Source: an uncultured Collinsella sp.
GTDB taxonomy: Bacteria; Actinomycetota; Coriobacteriia; Coriobacteriales; Coriobacteriaceae
Assembly (NCBI GenBank): GCA_900768795.1
Contig: CAAGEH010000016.1
Span: 1-13,214, forward strand
Reading direction: 5' to 3'
Length of the DNA stretch: 13,214 bases
How positions within the stretch are numbered: the stretch's first letter is position 1; each line of letters opens with the position of its first letter. Below are positions 7,699 through 13,214 of the stretch, in pieces. The translations under genes were made by a program, and so were the position numbers. Below the pieces are notes generated by a model that had not been told where the DNA came from, did not search any database, and worked only from the letters and a program-made list of their open reading frames with translations.

Positions 7699-7704
7699 TA
7701 TAAT
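7699..7704 (+). promoter_or_regulatory. Candidate -10 box for the COG2509 flavoprotein gene
   Basis: A perfect TATAAT lies 10 bases after the preceding stop codon. No good -35 is seen at 16-18 bases upstream, so it may be weak or need an activator. Transcription would start near 7711, just before the hairpin at 7718-7741. Confidence 0.4.
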
Positions 7705-7717
7705 CAAAGCGCATTCG

Positions 7718-7741
7718 GACCGTCTGGGACACCGGGCGGCC
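7718..7741 (+). terminator. Terminator- or attenuator-like hairpin
   Basis: GACCGTCTGG and CCGGGCGGCC form a 10-position stem (one A-C mismatch, two G-U pairs) with a GACA loop, followed by TCTTTCTT (7742-7749). It could end the mrp-flavoprotein transcript. Because a -10 box lies just upstream, it could also attenuate the next gene from within its leader. Stem strength is moderate. Confidence 0.4.
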
Positions 7742-7767
7742 TCTTTCTTGCATCTAAGGAGACCTCG

Positions 7768-9408
7768 ATGATCGAAATCACCCAAGTCACTGCGTCGCTC
7801 GATGAAGCCGGCGATGAAAAAGCTTGCCTCATCGTTGGCAAGCGAGTCGTCAAACGCGTCCTACGTTGCAAAGACTCCGAGATCAAGTCCATCGAGCTCC
7901 ACCGCAAGTCCATCGATGCCCGCAAAAAACGAGACGTTCATTTCATCCTGAGCTTTCGTGTTGAGCTGACGAGCCCAGACATCGAGCAGACAGTGCTCGG
8001 CAGCGTGGCCGAGCGCGACCGCTCACGCGTGCGCACGATAGACGACAATGAGCCTTCATTCCCCTCCCCCGTTTCCGGCGCACCCAAAGAGCGTCCTGTT
8101 GTCGTCGGTGCCGGATGCGCTGGCCTTTTCGCCGCACTCACCCTTGCCGAAGCGGGTCTGAAGCCCTTGCTTATCGAACGGGGCGACCCGGCGCTTCGCC
8201 GCTCGCAGGCAATCGACCTCTTCCTGAAGGAGCGCACCCTCGACCCCGAAAGCAATATCCAATTTGGCCTGGGCGGCGCAGGGACCTTCTCGGACGGCAA
8301 GCTCAACACGGGAACCAAGAATCCTGCCCATCGACTGATTCTTGAGACCTTCGTCGAAGCGGGCTCACCTCGCGACATCCTGTGGGACGCCAAACCGCAC
8401 ATTGGCTCCGACATCCTCCCCACCGTCGTCACCAACATTTCTCAGCGCATCGAGCAGCTCGGTGGAACCGTCCGCTATCGAACAAAGCTCGTCAATATTC
8501 GAACCGATGGATCTGGCGCCATCACCGGCATCGATGTCCAAACGCCCCAAGAAACCACAGGCGAGACAATCGCCACAAAGCACCTCATTCTCGCCTGCGG
8601 CCATTCCGCCCGCGACGTATTCGAGCTTCTCAAGGAACATAACGTTGCCCTCGCGCAAAAGACCTTTGCCATGGGTGTGCGCATCGAGCATCCACAGCGC
8701 GACATCGACCGTGCCCAATATGGCCCTTCAGCGGGGCACCCGGCACTCGGAGCGGCCCCCTACAAGCTTGTTGCCCATCTCCCCAACGGCCGCAGCGTGT
8801 TCTCGTTTTGCATGTGCCCCGGCGGACAGGTTGTCGCAGCTTCTTCCGAGCAGGGCCATCTGTGCGTCAACGGTGCCAGCCTCAATGCCCGCGACGGGCG
8901 CAACGCGAATGCCGCCCTACTCGTTAACGTCACACCTGACGACCTTCCCAGCGATGATCCGCTCGCCGGCATCGAGCTCCAGCGTGCCTGCGAGGCGGCC
9001 GCCTATCGCCTGGGTGGCTCCAACTGGAACGCACCGGCACAGCTCGTCGGAGATTTCCTCGCAGGACGCACCAGCAAGGCGCCCGGAAAGGTAAAGCCCA
9101 CCTATCCGCTCGGTGTGACCTGGACGGCAATTGACGAAGCCCTGCCGCAGCATATCGTCGAGTCGCTCCGCCTGGGACTTCCCCTACTCGGAAAAAAGCT
9201 ACGCGGCTACGACCGCCCCGATGCCGTTCTTACCGGCGTGGAGACTCGTTCGAGCTCACCGGTCACTGTCACCCGAGATCGAACGTGCCATGCCGTGTCG
9301 ACCCCGGGCCTCTACCCTTGTGGTGAGGGAGCTGGATATGCCGGCGGCATCATGAGCGCGGCCACCGACGGCATCCGTTGTGCCGAAGCCCTGATCGCAG
9401 ACCTCTAG
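7768..9408 (+). CDS. COG2509-type FAD-dependent dehydrogenase (function unknown)
   Basis: This 546-residue protein has an N-terminal domain (about 1-105) with the family sequence RKSIDARKKRDVHFI, then an FAD-binding Rossmann motif VVGAGCAGLFAALTLAEAG (112-130). SNIQFGLGGAGTFSDGKLNTG (162-182) and ETRSSSPV follow, with a closing FAD motif PCGEGAGYAGGIMSAATDG (517-535). These fit the COG2509 group of uncharacterised FAD-dependent dehydrogenases. The physiological electron donor and substrate are unknown. The ATG at 7768 has TAAGGAG 6 bases upstream. The longer in-frame ATG at 7597 would overlap the previous gene by about 90 bases and lacks family similarity, so I reject it. It has its own -10-like site and leader hairpin, but lies in line with mrp and the other flavoprotein and ends at a convergent terminator. 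Confidence 0.92.
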   Translation: MIEITQVTASLDEAGDEKACLIVGKRVVKRVLRCKDSEIKSIELHRKSIDARKKRDVHFILSFRVELTSPDIEQTVLGSVAERDRSRVRTIDDNEPSFPSPVSGAPKERPVVVGAGCAGLFAALTLAEAGLKPLLIERGDPALRRSQAIDLFLKERTLDPESNIQFGLGGAGTFSDGKLNTGTKNPAHRLILETFVEAGSPRDILWDAKPHIGSDILPTVVTNISQRIEQLGGTVRYRTKLVNIRTDGSGAITGIDVQTPQETTGETIATKHLILACGHSARDVFELLKEHNVALAQKTFAMGVRIEHPQRDIDRAQYGPSAGHPALGAAPYKLVAHLPNGRSVFSFCMCPGGQVVAASSEQGHLCVNGASLNARDGRNANAALLVNVTPDDLPSDDPLAGIELQRACEAAAYRLGGSNWNAPAQLVGDFLAGRTSKAPGKVKPTYPLGVTWTAIDEALPQHIVESLRLGLPLLGKKLRGYDRPDAVLTGVETRSSSPVTVTRDRTCHAVSTPGLYPCGEGAGYAGGIMSAATDGIRCAEALIADL

Positions 9409-9420
9409 CGCGTTAAAGAC

Positions 9421-9456
9421 ACAGGCCCTAAGCTCCACAGGGAACTCGGGGCCTGT
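9421..9456. terminator. Bidirectional terminator between convergent genes
   Basis: An 8-bp GC-rich outer stem (ACAGGCCC, 9421-9428, with GGGCCTGT, 9449-9456) continues inward with two mismatches to an ACAG loop. The plus-strand side is followed by a T-rich stretch (TCGCTATTTCTT). The minus-strand side is followed by GTCTTTAA. It fills most of the 51-base gap between the COG2509 gene and uvrB, and probably stops transcription from both sides. Confidence 0.75.
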
Positions 9457-9459
9457 TCG

Positions 9460-11700
9460 CTATTTCTTAAATCGCGCGCCTTGGCGTTTTCTGCCCGAAG
9501 CAAAGGCAGAGCCCTTGCGAGCCTGCGAACGCAAACGCTCGATCGTTTCGTCCTCAGATGCGCCCTCAAGCATCGCTCGAATCTGAACGACGGCATCGCG
9601 CAGACGTGCCGCCTCCTCAAAGTCCATGGCGGCGGAAGCGTTACGCATGTCTTCCTCCATGGTCTCGACAATCCGTACGAGCTCGTCATGCGGTAGCCCT
9701 TCCAGCTGCTCGGCAAGCGTCTGCTCGGGTGCTACCGTCTCCGGCGCGGCGCCCTCGCCGTTTTCGTCGGGTGTATAGAACGCACCGTGACCCAGCGAAT
9801 CGCCTCTCGAGCGTCCCTTCGAGCCCACAGTCTTTTCGGCCTCGGCAATAAAGCTCGAAATGTCGTTAATGGCCTTGCGGACCGTCTTGGGCACAATGCC
9901 ATGTTCTTCGTTATATGCCATCTGAATCTCGCGACGGCGCTGCGTCTCTTCGATGGCTTCTTTCATCGAATCGGTCACAACGTCTGCATACATGATGACC
10001 TCGCCGTCGGCATTACGGGCCGCACGGCCAATCGTCTGAATCAACGAACGGCGGTTGCGCAAGAAGCCTTCCTTGTCAGCGTCGAGAATTGCCACCAGCG
10101 AGACCTCGGGAAGGTCTAGACCCTCGCGGAGCAGGTTGATGCCAACGAGAACATCAATCTTTCCCTCGCGCAGCGTTCGCAGGATCTCGACACGGTCCAT
10201 CGTCGCCGTATCGGAGTGCATGTAATTGACCTTAATGCCGGCATCAAGCAGATGGTCGGTCAGGTCCTCGGCCATGCGCTTGGTCAACGTGGTCACCAGC
10301 ACGCGCTCCTTGCGGGCAACGCGCTCGCGAATCTCGTCCTCAAGATCGTCAATCTGCCCACGAACCGGACGCACATCGATCTTGGGGTCGAGCAGTCCGG
10401 TAGGACGAATGATCTGCTCAACGTCGTTCTGGCTAACCCGCAGCTCATAGTCGCCCGGCGTGGCCGAAACGTAGATGAACTGGGGAATCCTCGCCTCAAA
10501 CTCATCGAAACGAAGCGGGCGGTTATCGAGTGCCGAAGGCAGGCGAAAACCATGCTCCACCAGCGTCACCTTACGCGAGCGGTCGCCTTCGTGCATGCCG
10601 CGGATCTGCGGCACCGTTACATGGCTCTCGTCGATGATGCAGAGCATGTCCTTAGGAAAGTAATCGATCAGGGTAAACGGCGGCTCGCCCGGTTTTCGAC
10701 CGTCCAGATGACGCGAGTAGTTCTCGATACCGTTACAAAAACCCATGGTCTCGAGCATCTCGAGATCATAGTCGGTGCGCTGCTGCAGACGCTGTGCCTC
10801 GAGCAGCTTATCAGTCGCCTTGAGCTCGGCCACACGCTTCTCGCACTCTTCGCTGATTGATTTCAGAGCCGCTTTGACCTTAGGCTTTTCAGTCACGTAG
10901 TGCGAGGCCGGCCACACGGGAATGGCCTCATACTCACGCAGCATCTCGCCGGTGACCTCGTCAATCTCGGCAATCAGCTCGACCTCGTCGCCAAAGAACT
11001 CAAACCGCAACGGGTGCTCGGCATAGGGCGGATACACGTCGACGACATCGCCGCGCACGCGGAAGGTGCCACGTGCCAAATCATAGTCATTGCGATCGTA
11101 CTGGATATCGATAAGCGCATGGATAAAGTCATCGCGCTCGAGCGGCACCTTCTTGTCGACGTTCGGAGCTAGGCCCGCATAGTCCTCGGGAGAACCGATG
11201 CCATAGATACACGAGACCGATGCGACGACGATCACATCGCGTCGAGATAGCAGCGATGCGGTCGCCTGATGTCGCAGCATCTCGACCTCTTCGTTAATCG
11301 AGGAATCCTTCTCGATATACGTATCACTCTGCGGTACATACGCCTCGGGCTGATAATAGTCGTAGTACGAGACGAAGTAGACCACGGCGTTGTTGGGAAA
11401 GAATTCTTTGAGCTCGCTCGCAAGCTGGGCGGCGAGGGTTTTGTTGGGGGCCATGACCAGCGTTGGCTTACCGAGAGCTTCGATGGTCTTGGCCATGGTA
11501 AAGGTCTTGCCCGAACCAGTCACGCCCAGCAAAACCTGATAGCGATCTCCGTCCCTCACGCCCTGCACAAGCGACTCAATGGCCTTAGGCTGGGAACCAG
11601 CGGGCTCGTATGGAGACACGACCTCAAACGGCACCTCAGAGCCCTCAACGCCAAAACGTTTGAGCTCTCCTCCAACACGCTCAACTTCAAATTCCGCCAT
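9460..11700 (-). CDS. uvrB: UvrB, excinuclease ABC subunit B
   Basis: This is the complete 746-residue DNA helicase-like subunit of nucleotide excision repair, which verifies lesions and recruits UvrC. Walker A GVTGSGKT is at 59-66. The damage-probing beta-hairpin region YYDYYQPEAYVP, the DESH box, SATPGDYE and motif VI QTIGRAARN follow in order. A C-terminal UVR domain (MEEDMRNASAAMDFEEAARLRD) contacts UvrC. It is longer than E. coli UvrB (673), because of about 20 extra N-terminal residues, a linker before the UVR domain, and a basic 25-residue tail ending GARFKK. The ATG at 11700 has TAGGAG 6 bases upstream. It lies 51 bases after the transglycosylase gene on the same strand and may be served both by read-through and by its own TATACT. 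I see no clear SOS box. Confidence 0.99.
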   Translation of the reverse strand: MAEFEVERVGGELKRFGVEGSEVPFEVVSPYEPAGSQPKAIESLVQGVRDGDRYQVLLGVTGSGKTFTMAKTIEALGKPTLVMAPNKTLAAQLASELKEFFPNNAVVYFVSYYDYYQPEAYVPQSDTYIEKDSSINEEVEMLRHQATASLLSRRDVIVVASVSCIYGIGSPEDYAGLAPNVDKKVPLERDDFIHALIDIQYDRNDYDLARGTFRVRGDVVDVYPPYAEHPLRFEFFGDEVELIAEIDEVTGEMLREYEAIPVWPASHYVTEKPKVKAALKSISEECEKRVAELKATDKLLEAQRLQQRTDYDLEMLETMGFCNGIENYSRHLDGRKPGEPPFTLIDYFPKDMLCIIDESHVTVPQIRGMHEGDRSRKVTLVEHGFRLPSALDNRPLRFDEFEARIPQFIYVSATPGDYELRVSQNDVEQIIRPTGLLDPKIDVRPVRGQIDDLEDEIRERVARKERVLVTTLTKRMAEDLTDHLLDAGIKVNYMHSDTATMDRVEILRTLREGKIDVLVGINLLREGLDLPEVSLVAILDADKEGFLRNRRSLIQTIGRAARNADGEVIMYADVVTDSMKEAIEETQRRREIQMAYNEEHGIVPKTVRKAINDISSFIAEAEKTVGSKGRSRGDSLGHGAFYTPDENGEGAAPETVAPEQTLAEQLEGLPHDELVRIVETMEEDMRNASAAMDFEEAARLRDAVVQIRAMLEGASEDETIERLRSQARKGSAFASGRKRQGARFKK

Positions 11701-11725
11701 GGATACTCCTAACTCATATATCTGC

Positions 11726-11731
11726 AGTATA
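11726..11731 (-). promoter_or_regulatory. Candidate -10 box for uvrB
   Basis: Reading leftwards, TATACT lies 25 bases before the uvrB ATG, in the gap after the transglycosylase gene. The matching -35 region (TAGGAC) is poor. It sits in a partly symmetric CTGC-GTATAC-TGCAG stretch. No LexA-type palindrome is visible nearby. Confidence 0.35.
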
Positions 11732-11751
11732 CGCAGGCGGCAGGCATAGTC

Positions 11752-12333
11752 CTATACGAACCGATCGGGATAGAGGGTCTTGTAGCGAACCCAGGCATTA
11801 TTGACACGAATCAGATACGCCTGCGTCTCGGGAAAGGTGATTGCATTATGAAGCGACGTGCTCTGCTGCGCCCATCCGTCGACATTGCCCATGCCGGCGT
11901 TATAGGCGGCAATGGCACTGTCAGTCGACCCGTTAAAATACGTTAGAAGATACGAAAGATACGCACAGCCAAACTCGATGTTCGTAGCCGGATCGTTAAG
12001 GTTGTCGGCCGAATACTCGCCACCATCGACAAGACCCTTGGCAATCATATCCTGGGCAGTCACGGGCATCAGCTGCATCAATCCCCGAGCGCCTTGATTC
12101 GACTCAGCCTCGGGATCCCAATTCGATTCCGACTTTATGACAGCACACACCAGATACGGATCAAGATTGTGCGAAATGCTCGATTGCTTTACATATGCCT
12201 CGTAGTCAATTGGATACAAAGGCTTAAAGAAGGCGGCAGGAGCATACGAGTAGACGAGCGAAATAAGGCCGAAGACGAACACAACGGCAAGCGGCGCCAC
12301 GCGATACCACGTAAAGAAACGTGTCTTAGGCAT
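11752..12333 (-). CDS. Membrane-anchored lytic transglycosylase (Slt/SLT domain)
   Basis: This 193-residue protein would cleave the MurNAc-GlcNAc bond of peptidoglycan, giving 1,6-anhydro ends, outside the membrane. A hydrophobic segment at about 12-29 after a basic start looks like a signal anchor with no lipobox or clear cleavage site. The SLT domain covers about 50-185. It has the catalytic Glu69 in IKSESNWDPEA, GARGLMQLMP (81-90), AAYNAGMGNVDGW (142-154) and FPETQAYLIRV (167-177), all normal for family 1 enzymes. The length is short, so it is a single-domain enzyme. Its ATG overlaps the coaE stop by 8 bases (ATGCCTAA), so it is translationally coupled to coaE. No separate ribosome binding site is strong. 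Whether it acts in cell-wall turnover or in assembly of an envelope structure is unknown. Confidence 0.93.
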   Translation of the reverse strand: MPKTRFFTWYRVAPLAVVFVFGLISLVYSYAPAAFFKPLYPIDYEAYVKQSSISHNLDPYLVCAVIKSESNWDPEAESNQGARGLMQLMPVTAQDMIAKGLVDGGEYSADNLNDPATNIEFGCAYLSYLLTYFNGSTDSAIAAYNAGMGNVDGWAQQSTSLHNAITFPETQAYLIRVNNAWVRYKTLYPDRFV

Positions 12334-12967
12334 CGGCCTCCTCCTTATCCGTTACATCCACGAAGCCATGGCGCGCAAGCCATGCGTCCAGTTGTTCAAA
12401 GAGCGAATTATCGCCTGCCGCATTATCGATTACCGTCGTAGCGAGATGGCAAAGCGAAGCCTCATCAGGTTGGCATGCAGAGCGAGCATCAAAATCAGAG
12501 GACTCCATACCACGATGAATGGCACGCTCGCGACGAACTGCTAAAGGAGCGCTGATAACCAGAATTTCATCAGCCAGCCCAAAAGCATCCTCAAAACCAG
12601 TCGGAGCAGAAACCTCGACAACCGCAAAGGGATAACGGGGAGACGAAACCGTGCAGCAGACCGGATCAAGAATCCTCAGTGACAGCTGTTCGATGAGAAC
12701 CGGATGAACGATGCCGTTGAGCCGCGCAACTGTATCAGGAGAGGCGAAAGCTCGAGCAGCGAGGACATCGCGGCGAATGCCGCCCTCCCCGTCCAGAATG
12801 TCCCAACCGAATTCTTCCGCGAGGGCATTGACGATATCAGAGCCCGGGACATACAGCGATTTTGCAAGCTCATCCAGATCGATAAGCATAGCGCCACGAG
12901 ATTCGAAATAGCGGCAGGCAGTCGACTTACCCGAAGCAATATTGCCCAAGACAAAAACGGTAAACAT
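12326..12967 (-). CDS. coaE: Dephospho-CoA kinase
   Basis: This 213-residue cytosolic kinase would carry out the last step of coenzyme A synthesis, phosphorylating the ribose 3'-OH of dephospho-CoA with ATP. Visible marks are the P-loop GNIASGKST (8-16), IDLDELAKSLY (29-39), RRDVLAARAF (65-74), LNGIVHPVL (83-91), and an arginine-rich lid region APLAVRRERAIHRG (140-153) leading to CQ (165-166). The length is normal. The usual PLLFE-like motif after the third strand is replaced by VSAPTGFED (119-127), so the enzyme is divergent. The ATG at 12967 has GGGAGGAC about 5 bases upstream. A longer in-frame start at 13159 would run through the rRNA terminator and is rejected. It is followed by an overlapping lytic transglycosylase gene. 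Confidence 0.88.
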   Translation of the reverse strand: MFTVFVLGNIASGKSTACRYFESRGAMLIDLDELAKSLYVPGSDIVNALAEEFGWDILDGEGGIRRDVLAARAFASPDTVARLNGIVHPVLIEQLSLRILDPVCCTVSSPRYPFAVVEVSAPTGFEDAFGLADEILVISAPLAVRRERAIHRGMESSDFDARSACQPDEASLCHLATTVIDNAAGDNSLFEQLDAWLARHGFVDVTDKEEADA

Positions 12968-12995
12968 CAAGTCCTCCCTAACGCCAATGGGAGTT

Positions 12996-13026
12996 ATTAT
13001 CGCGCAAATACAAAAGAAGGACTCAA
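12996..13026 (-). promoter_or_regulatory. Candidate coaE promoter
   Basis: In the AT-rich gap between the rRNA terminator and coaE, the minus strand has TTGAGT (13021-13026) and GATAAT (12996-13001), 19 bases apart. Each matches 4-5 of 6 consensus positions, but the spacing is long. A start here would give a leader of about 20-30 bases. Confidence 0.3.
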
Positions 13027-13093
13027 AATACAGCCAAACAGTAAGACAAACTAAACGAAGGCGAGTTCTTGTATTACAACTATCTTCCAGACG

Positions 13094-13126
13094 AAAAAAA
13101 GGGGGAGGCCGCGAGGCCTCCCCCTT
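13094..13126 (-). terminator. Strong intrinsic terminator of the rRNA operon
   Basis: On the minus strand, AAGGGGGAGGCC and GGCCTCCCCCTT form a 12-bp stem with a TCGC loop, and the transcript runs into seven U residues (13094-13100). It lies about 33 bases past the 5S 3' end, and no other gene intervenes. Confidence 0.95.
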
Positions 13127-13139
13127 CTCCATTCTCGAT

Positions 13140-13156
13140 GACGGCTCGGTGCCGTC
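13140..13156 (-). other. Small hairpin between 5S rRNA and terminator
   Basis: GACGGC and GCCGTC flank a 5-base loop just after the 5S 3' end. This could be an rRNA processing or protective hairpin in the transcribed spacer. It is a structure seen in sequence only. Confidence 0.4.
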
Positions 13157-13158
13157 CA

Positions 13159-13214
13159 CCGGTCAGCGGCGCCCTGGCCTCCCACGGGCTGGCCCCGCAG
13201 TACTCTCGGCGCGA
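13159..13214 (-). rRNA. rrf: 5S ribosomal RNA, 3' half (5' part outside window)
   Basis: Read leftwards from the right edge, the sequence GCGCCGAGAGTACTGC, then a hairpin arm GGGGCC...GTGGGAGG, then GGGCGCCGCTGACC matches the 3' half of actinobacterial 5S rRNA (compare GCGCCGATGGTACTGC ... GTGGGAGAGTAGGACGCCGCC). The 5' half and the rest of the rRNA operon lie beyond the window. The exact mature 3' end (near 13159-13161) is estimated. A strong terminator follows, which fits 5S being last in the operon. Confidence 0.85.

Noticed and set aside
13067..13077. An 11-base match (TCTTGTATTAC) to the region upstream of uvrA on the other strand
   Set aside because: Matches of this length are expected by chance in a window this size, and no regulatory family fits it.
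12968..13159. N-terminal extension of coaE to an ATG at 13159
   Set aside because: It would cross the rRNA terminator and 5S-terminator spacer. The P-loop lies 8 residues after the ATG at 12967, where CoaE proteins normally start.
1..13214. CRISPR arrays, insertion sequences, integrase sites, toxin-antitoxin or phage-defence genes
   Set aside because: No regularly spaced repeats, transposase or integrase motifs, terminal inverted repeats or defence-type domains were seen; the genes are housekeeping in type.

Overview
The window is GC-rich chromosomal DNA from a bacterium that I place in the actinobacterial class Coriobacteriia, probably near Collinsella. This rests on the high-GC codon use, the actinobacterial look of MurJ, the 5S rRNA 3' half and family resemblance. 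No search was run, so the genus is an inference. The region is mostly housekeeping and densely packed, with nine protein genes, two of them partial in effect only for MurJ at the left edge, plus the end of an rRNA operon. I see no insertion sequence, prophage, CRISPR array or tRNA.

Layout, left to right. (1) On the minus strand, ybaK (aminoacyl-tRNA deacylase) is followed after 3 bases by murJ (lipid II flippase), which runs off the left edge. MurJ carries an unusual predicted cytoplasmic N-terminal extension of about 240 residues. It is acidic, low in complexity, and holds three copies of an ETAV(F/Y)L motif. (2) uvrA, also minus, ends at a GC-rich hairpin and starts from a divergent intergenic region holding a LexA/SOS-box-like palindrome. 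(3) On the plus strand lie an Mrp/ApbC-type Fe-S carrier, an HI0933/BaiN-like flavoprotein starting directly after the Mrp stop codon, and a COG2509-type FAD-dependent dehydrogenase with its own promoter-like site and a hairpin in its leader. (4) A hairpin terminator separates this cluster from the convergent minus-strand group: coaE, a membrane-anchored lytic transglycosylase overlapping coaE by 8 bases, and uvrB. (5) At the right edge, on the minus strand, are the 3' half of a 5S rRNA and a strong intrinsic terminator closing an rRNA operon just upstream of coaE.

Functionally, the two nucleotide-excision-repair genes (uvrA and uvrB) bracket a plus-strand redox/Fe-S cluster. Two cell-wall functions (MurJ flipping lipid II, and the lytic transglycosylase cleaving glycan strands) sit at opposite ends. 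The feature most worth following is the MurJ extension. Its repeats resemble the phosphothreonine sites (ETTSVF type) used by actinobacterial Ser/Thr kinases and FHA proteins, which suggests phospho-regulation of lipid II export through the N-terminus. This is inference, because no kinase or FHA gene lies in the window.
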